64,000 nt of DNA from Brooklawnia sp032229645 (lineage in GTDB: Bacteria > Actinomycetota > Actinomycetes > Propionibacteriales > Propionibacteriaceae). The DNA lies in contig CAVRLB010000006.1 of assembly GCA_963722295.1 (NCBI GenBank), positions 71,947 to 135,946 on the forward strand. The letters run 5' to 3'. Shown here in pieces: positions 60,907 through 64,000 of this stretch; within the stretch, counting starts at the first letter, position 1; each line of letters starts with the position of its first letter. The translations under genes were made by a program, and so were the position numbers. Below the pieces are notes generated by a model. That model was not told the DNA's origin. It worked only from the letters and a program-made list of their open reading frames with translations, and did not search any database.

Positions 60907-61151
60907 GGTGGGCCTCCTTGCGGGAGCGGTGCTTGGTCTCGATTCTCTCGCGCACCCCTGACAATCCGAAGGGCTGGAGGTGCCTCGGCGAGCTCGTTAG
61001 GCAGCTGGAGCCCGTAGGGGTCGGGCTCGCCAGCGGCGCAGGCGCGGTGCCGTGCGTCGGCGATGCCGAGTACCCACTCGATGAGCTTGCCCAGGTCAGG
61101 CTCATCTCGCCGCGTCACCCGCAGCCGCAGATTCCTCTCCTCACCAGCCAT
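60903..61151 (-). CDS. Small ORF coupled to the serine recombinase
   Basis: 82 aa starting MAGEERNLRLRVTRRDEPD and including DPYGLQLPNELA. Its stop overlaps the recombinase ATG by four bases (ATGA). Charged, no HTH or membrane helix apparent. Such a small gene in front of a serine recombinase suggests a recombination accessory factor, but I do not recognise the family. It begins exactly where the truncated DUF262 gene begins on the opposite strand. Confidence 0.5.
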   Translation of the reverse strand: MAGEERNLRLRVTRRDEPDLGKLIEWVLGIADARHRACAAGEPDPYGLQLPNELAEAPPALRIVRGARENRDQAPLPQGGPP

Positions 61152-62504
61152 GAAGGACGATGAGGAACTCGGACTCAAGTACGACTTGCGGTTCCTCACC
61201 GACAAGGAAGCCACAGCCGAGGAGGGCGGCGAGGACAAGTGGTTCCGGGTCGGAGCTGTCCTTGGCCTTGCCAACGCTGGACCGGCGATCATGCAGGAGT
61301 TGACACACCGGAACATCGCTGGGTCTGCCGATGCGTTCCAACGGCTGTACGACCTCTACGAAGCGATCCGCGTGCTGAAGCCGATGAACTACTTCCTTGT
61401 CACCGATCAGGACGCGGACAAGGTGCTGGAAATCTTCGTCCGCGTGAACAGCGGCGGCACGACACTCTCGTACTCCGACCTGCTGCTGTCGATGGCTACG
61501 AACCAGTGGCGAGACCTCGATGCTCGCGAAGAGGTCCGCTCCCTGGTTGCTGAGATCAACAGCAACGCGGGCCGCCAGTTCTCGTTCTCCAAAGACGTGG
61601 TGCTGAAGACCGCGCTGACGATCGCGGACGTGGATGTCGGTTCAAGGTCACCAACTTCACCCAGTCGAACATGGCAAAGGTCGAGGAGGCCTGGCCTCAG
61701 ATCAAGGGCGCACTCCTGCGGGCCGCGACCCTGCTGCAACAGTTCGGCTACAACGAACGAAACCTCACCGCGAACAGCGTCATCGTCCCACTTGCGTACT
61801 ACCTCCACCTGCGAGGCGCGACGGACTCCTACCTCGACTCGACTGCGAACGCGGCCGACCGGCTCGCGCTCCAACGCTGGGTCACCCGATCGCTCATCAA
61901 GCGTGGCATCTGGGGTTCCGGTCTCGACACCCTGTTGACCCGCATCCGCGATGTCTTGCGAGAGAACGCAGGCTCGGACTTCCCGGTCGCTGCGGTCGAG
62001 GAAGCGATGGCGACGGCCGGCAAGAGCCTTGCCTTTGACAACGCCGAGATCGACGATCTGCTGAACCTCAAGTACGGAGGCCAGCGCACCTTCTCGGTAT
62101 TGTCGGTCCTGTATCCGGGGCTCGACCTGGGCAAGAAGTTCCACGAGGACCACATCTTCCCGAGGTCACGTTTCACGAAGAAGAAGCTCACTGAGTCAGG
62201 GATTCCGGCCGAGAGGATCGGCGAGTACCTGGGCGCGGTGAACCTACTGCCGAACCTCCAGCTCCTCGCGGGCACAGCGAACATCGAGAAGCAGGACGCG
62301 CTCCCTGCCGACTGGATCGATGCCGCATTCCCGAGCGACGAGAAACGGGTGACCTACATCGCGGAGAACGACCTCGACAATCTCCCACTCGACCTTGCAG
62401 AGTTCTCAGTGTTCTTTGAATCCCGCAAGGCGCATCTCAGACGTCGACTGATCCACACACTTGGTGCGGCGCCTTCCGATGAGGCGCAGGGCGAACGTGA
62501 TTGA
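61139..62504 (+). pseudogene. DUF262/HNH (DUF1524-like) defence gene, truncated and frameshifted
   Basis: The remaining part starts at a junction near 61145 and reads LKYDLRFLTDKEA, VLEIFVRVNSGGTTLSYSDLL (typical of DUF262 proteins downstream of their DGQQR motif, which is missing). Near 61640 one base is lost: TIADVDVG continues in the +1 frame as FKVTNFTQSNMAKVEEAW. The C-terminal part has the nuclease motif EDHIFPRSRF. DUF262/DUF1524 proteins are GmrSD-type or related phage-defence nucleases; this one is inactive unless rescued. Confidence 0.75.
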
Positions 62505-62940
62505 CGACATGGAACGATGCACACGAAATGCGCTTGGTGATTCTGGAGAGGCATGGGCGCTAACTGCCTCGGATTTGATCTCGGCAGAGAACGGCCACCA
62601 TTTTCATCGTGGTTGGCACATTGGCTGGGTATGGAACACCGGTGCTGACGGCAGACGCTGCTTGGACATTCTGAGCGAGCACCGTATGACCAGCATGAGC
62701 GCCAGGCGATTCTTCTCAGATGGATCCTCAGAATATCTCCAGGTTCCACGAGAATTCCGCCGCGTTGGAGATACGCCTGAGGAAGATGGGCGCCTGAAGC
62801 GAGAGCATTTCGAGCACAATCAGCAGGCGTATGCGGCTCTGCGGAAGTCCGGTCTTCTACCGCCTCCCGGTGCGAATTTCGGAAGCCAGGACATCAACGA
62901 GTACCTACGTTCTGGCATGGAGTCAGGCGAAGGTCCGTAG
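62497..62940 (+). CDS. Hypothetical protein downstream of the DUF262 gene
   Basis: 147 aa from GTG 62497, overlapping the DUF262 stop by eight bases; ATG 62509 is possible. No family recognised. It has a Trp-rich segment (HFHRGWHIGWVWNTGADG) and a charged C-terminal half. Its A content is higher than the rest of the window, consistent with horizontally acquired island DNA. Its place suggests it was a partner of the DUF262 protein. Confidence 0.5.
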   Translation: MIDDMERCTRNALGDSGEAWALTASDLISAENGHHFHRGWHIGWVWNTGADGRRCLDILSEHRMTSMSARRFFSDGSSEYLQVPREFRRVGDTPEEDGRLKREHFEHNQQAYAALRKSGLLPPPGANFGSQDINEYLRSGMESGEGP

Positions 62941-63005
62941 AGCTTCTCTAGATTCCTGCCGGGTTGGCCTGCCGCTGGAGAGCTTCGGAACAGGGTGCTA
63001 CTCTT

Positions 63006-63062
63006 GAGATGACGCCCCGGTGGAGCGCTGACTCTGGCAACAGAGTTACATCTCGCCGGGGC
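63006..63062 (+). ncRNA. Candidate structured RNA upstream of the Abi gene
   Basis: Three pairings in 57 bases: GAGATG (63006-63011) with CATCTC (63049-63054); GCCCCGG (63014-63020) with CCGGGGC (63056-63062); and a hairpin ACTCTG-GCAA-CAGAGT (63031-63046) with a GNRA loop. The first two cross, so they form a pseudoknot or two mutually exclusive folds. It lies 34 bases before the Abi start. Abi_2-domain genes are known to be preceded by conserved RNAs (abiF RNA motif); equivalence here is inference. Confidence 0.45.
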
Positions 63063-63096
63063 TTTGACATACCCGCCTCCCACCGAGAGTAGCCGG

Positions 63097-63798
63097 ATGA
63101 CCGCACCTGCGCCCGACCGTCCAGTGGCGGCAGCGTGGGTTGAGACATGGCTCTCAACCCCCAGGTTCGCCCGCTACCTACGGGAAGCAGGGAACGACCA
63201 TCAGCGCGCACTGGCCCTCTACGAGTGGAACTTGCAGCTCGGTGCCGCACTCATGCGCGACATCGCGCACGTCGAGGTCGCTGTTCGCAACACCTACGAC
63301 TCCGTCATGACTGCGCGGTGGCATGGCGTGCAGCACTGGCTCTTCGATCCCACCTCACCGGTACTTGCACCGCTCTGGCGCACTCGGCGTGGCCAACGCG
63401 CAGACCTGAACGCCCGAAACCGTGCAACCGTCGCTGATGCGATCCGCCGCTGTGGTGGCGCCTCAGCCAAGCCGGGGGAAGTGATCGCTGAACTCTCGTT
63501 CGGTTTCTGGCGGCATTGCACCGATGCTGCCCACGAGAAGACGCTGTGGGTGCCCTATCTGCATCTCGCCTGGCCCAAGAAGACCAGCCGAGTTGCGCTC
63601 GAACGCTCGCTGACAACGATCAACAACGCTCGCAACCGTGCCTCGCATCACGAGCCGCTGTTCGGCACTCAACCGGGACGCGACCTTGCTGCTGCACACC
63701 GTGAGGTGCTGTGCCTGTCGGCGATGCTCATCCCCGAGTTGGGCGACTACATCAAGGACACCACCACGGTACCCACGACTTTGACGCATCGCCCGTGA
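63097..63798 (+). CDS. Abi-like protein with HEPN-type motif
   Basis: 233 aa from ATG 63097. It shows the Abi_2/AbiD-AbiF pattern: LYEWNLQLGAALMRDIAHVE followed by VAVRNTYDSV, central FGFWRHCTD and LWVPYLHLAWP, and a C-terminal HEPN-like active site R179-N180-x3-H184 in NNARNRASHHEPL. HEPN Abi proteins are predicted RNases that abort phage infection and may be held inactive by an RNA antitoxin. TTGACA at 63064-63069 could be its -35. It is intact, unlike its island neighbours. Confidence 0.7.
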   Translation: MTAPAPDRPVAAAWVETWLSTPRFARYLREAGNDHQRALALYEWNLQLGAALMRDIAHVEVAVRNTYDSVMTARWHGVQHWLFDPTSPVLAPLWRTRRGQRADLNARNRATVADAIRRCGGASAKPGEVIAELSFGFWRHCTDAAHEKTLWVPYLHLAWPKKTSRVALERSLTTINNARNRASHHEPLFGTQPGRDLAAAHREVLCLSAMLIPELGDYIKDTTTVPTTLTHRP

Positions 63799-63801
63799 CC
63801 G

Positions 63802-64000
63802 CTACTCGCTTCTGGCTGTCTGCGTCTTCACCCATACCGTGCCCCGGTGAATCCCGAATCGGCGCGCCAGGGCGTTCACGCTCACACCCTGCGCGCGGGC
63901 TGTCCGCATAGCGTCCACTTCCTCCTCAGTCAGTCGTGTTCGAGTGCGTCTCCTTGGCCCTGCCGACGCCGCGATGAGTGGGTCGTCGGACGTTGATGAA
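63802..64000 (-). CDS. Resolvase-type C-terminal helix-turn-helix protein, partial
   Basis: Only the last 66 codons are in the window; the gene enters from the right edge. It reads RTRLTEEEVDAMRTARAQG then VSVNALARRFGIHRGTVW, the C-terminal HTH of a serine resolvase/invertase-type recombinase or related HTH_7 protein. Its stop lies three bases after the Abi stop, convergent. It suggests more mobile DNA to the right. Confidence 0.65.
   Translation of the reverse strand, partial: SSTSDDPLIAASAGPRRRTRTRLTEEEVDAMRTARAQGVSVNALARRFGIHRGTVWVKTQTARSE

Overview
The window reads as a chromosomal segment of a high-GC actinobacterium, most likely of the Propionibacteriaceae type. The evidence is gene content: a CarD-type regulator, a MarP-like membrane serine protease, mycothiol-type MshA and MshB proteins, a DUF5318/bifunctional-PBP/GT87 block arranged as in mycobacteria, a KstD-like flavoprotein, and many GTG/TTG starts and leaderless-type promoters. 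L-lactate dehydrogenase and a large 2-hydroxyacyl-CoA dehydratase-activase-like protein suggest a fermentative or facultative lifestyle. The genus cannot be fixed from sequence alone.

Layout. 1-2.7 kb: alpha-keto acid dehydrogenase operon (E1alpha-E1beta-E2) behind a promoter overlapped by inverted repeats, then five 50-bp tandem repeats and ornithine carbamoyltransferase. 4.3-20.3 kb: mostly housekeeping (S51 peptidase, OmpR-type two-component pair, ldh, NDH-2, MarP, CarD, RidA, glutaminyl-tRNA synthetase, helicase, Xi-class GST). 20.4-26.3 kb: a DUF222/HNH protein and the 1465-aa dehydratase-activase-like protein, preceded by two 16-bp palindromes. 26.3-30.0 kb: a decayed accessory locus with frameshifted YD-repeat (Rhs) remnants and two copies of a small-protein/membrane-protein/large-protein cassette, one collapsed by deletion. 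30.1-40.9 kb: TetR, KstD-like and FadD; a PRPP synthetase paralogue; a NarL-type regulator/kinase pair with an unreported 40-codon peptide gene between them; and a coupled mshA-mshB pair. 41-59.8 kb: NAD synthetase, LpdA-like quinone reductase, DeoR/AroE-like pair, IlvE, a tandem double-domain phosphofructokinase, GH13 glycosidase with divergent TetR, sugar kinase, frameshifted mannosyltransferase, GT87, PBP and DUF5318. 59.9-64 kb: tRNA-Ala(UGC) followed by a decayed island: an internally deleted serine recombinase, a coupled small ORF, a truncated and frameshifted DUF262/HNH defence gene, and an Abi-like HEPN protein preceded by a compact structured element, ending in the tail of another resolvase-type protein.

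Recurrent theme. At least nine genes show a TAnnnT hexamer exactly six bases before the start codon, which predicts leaderless mRNAs. The candidate systems I find most interesting are the Abi protein with its adjacent structured element, the peptide gene inside the two-component locus, and the operator-controlled dehydratase-activase giant with no catalytic partner nearby.
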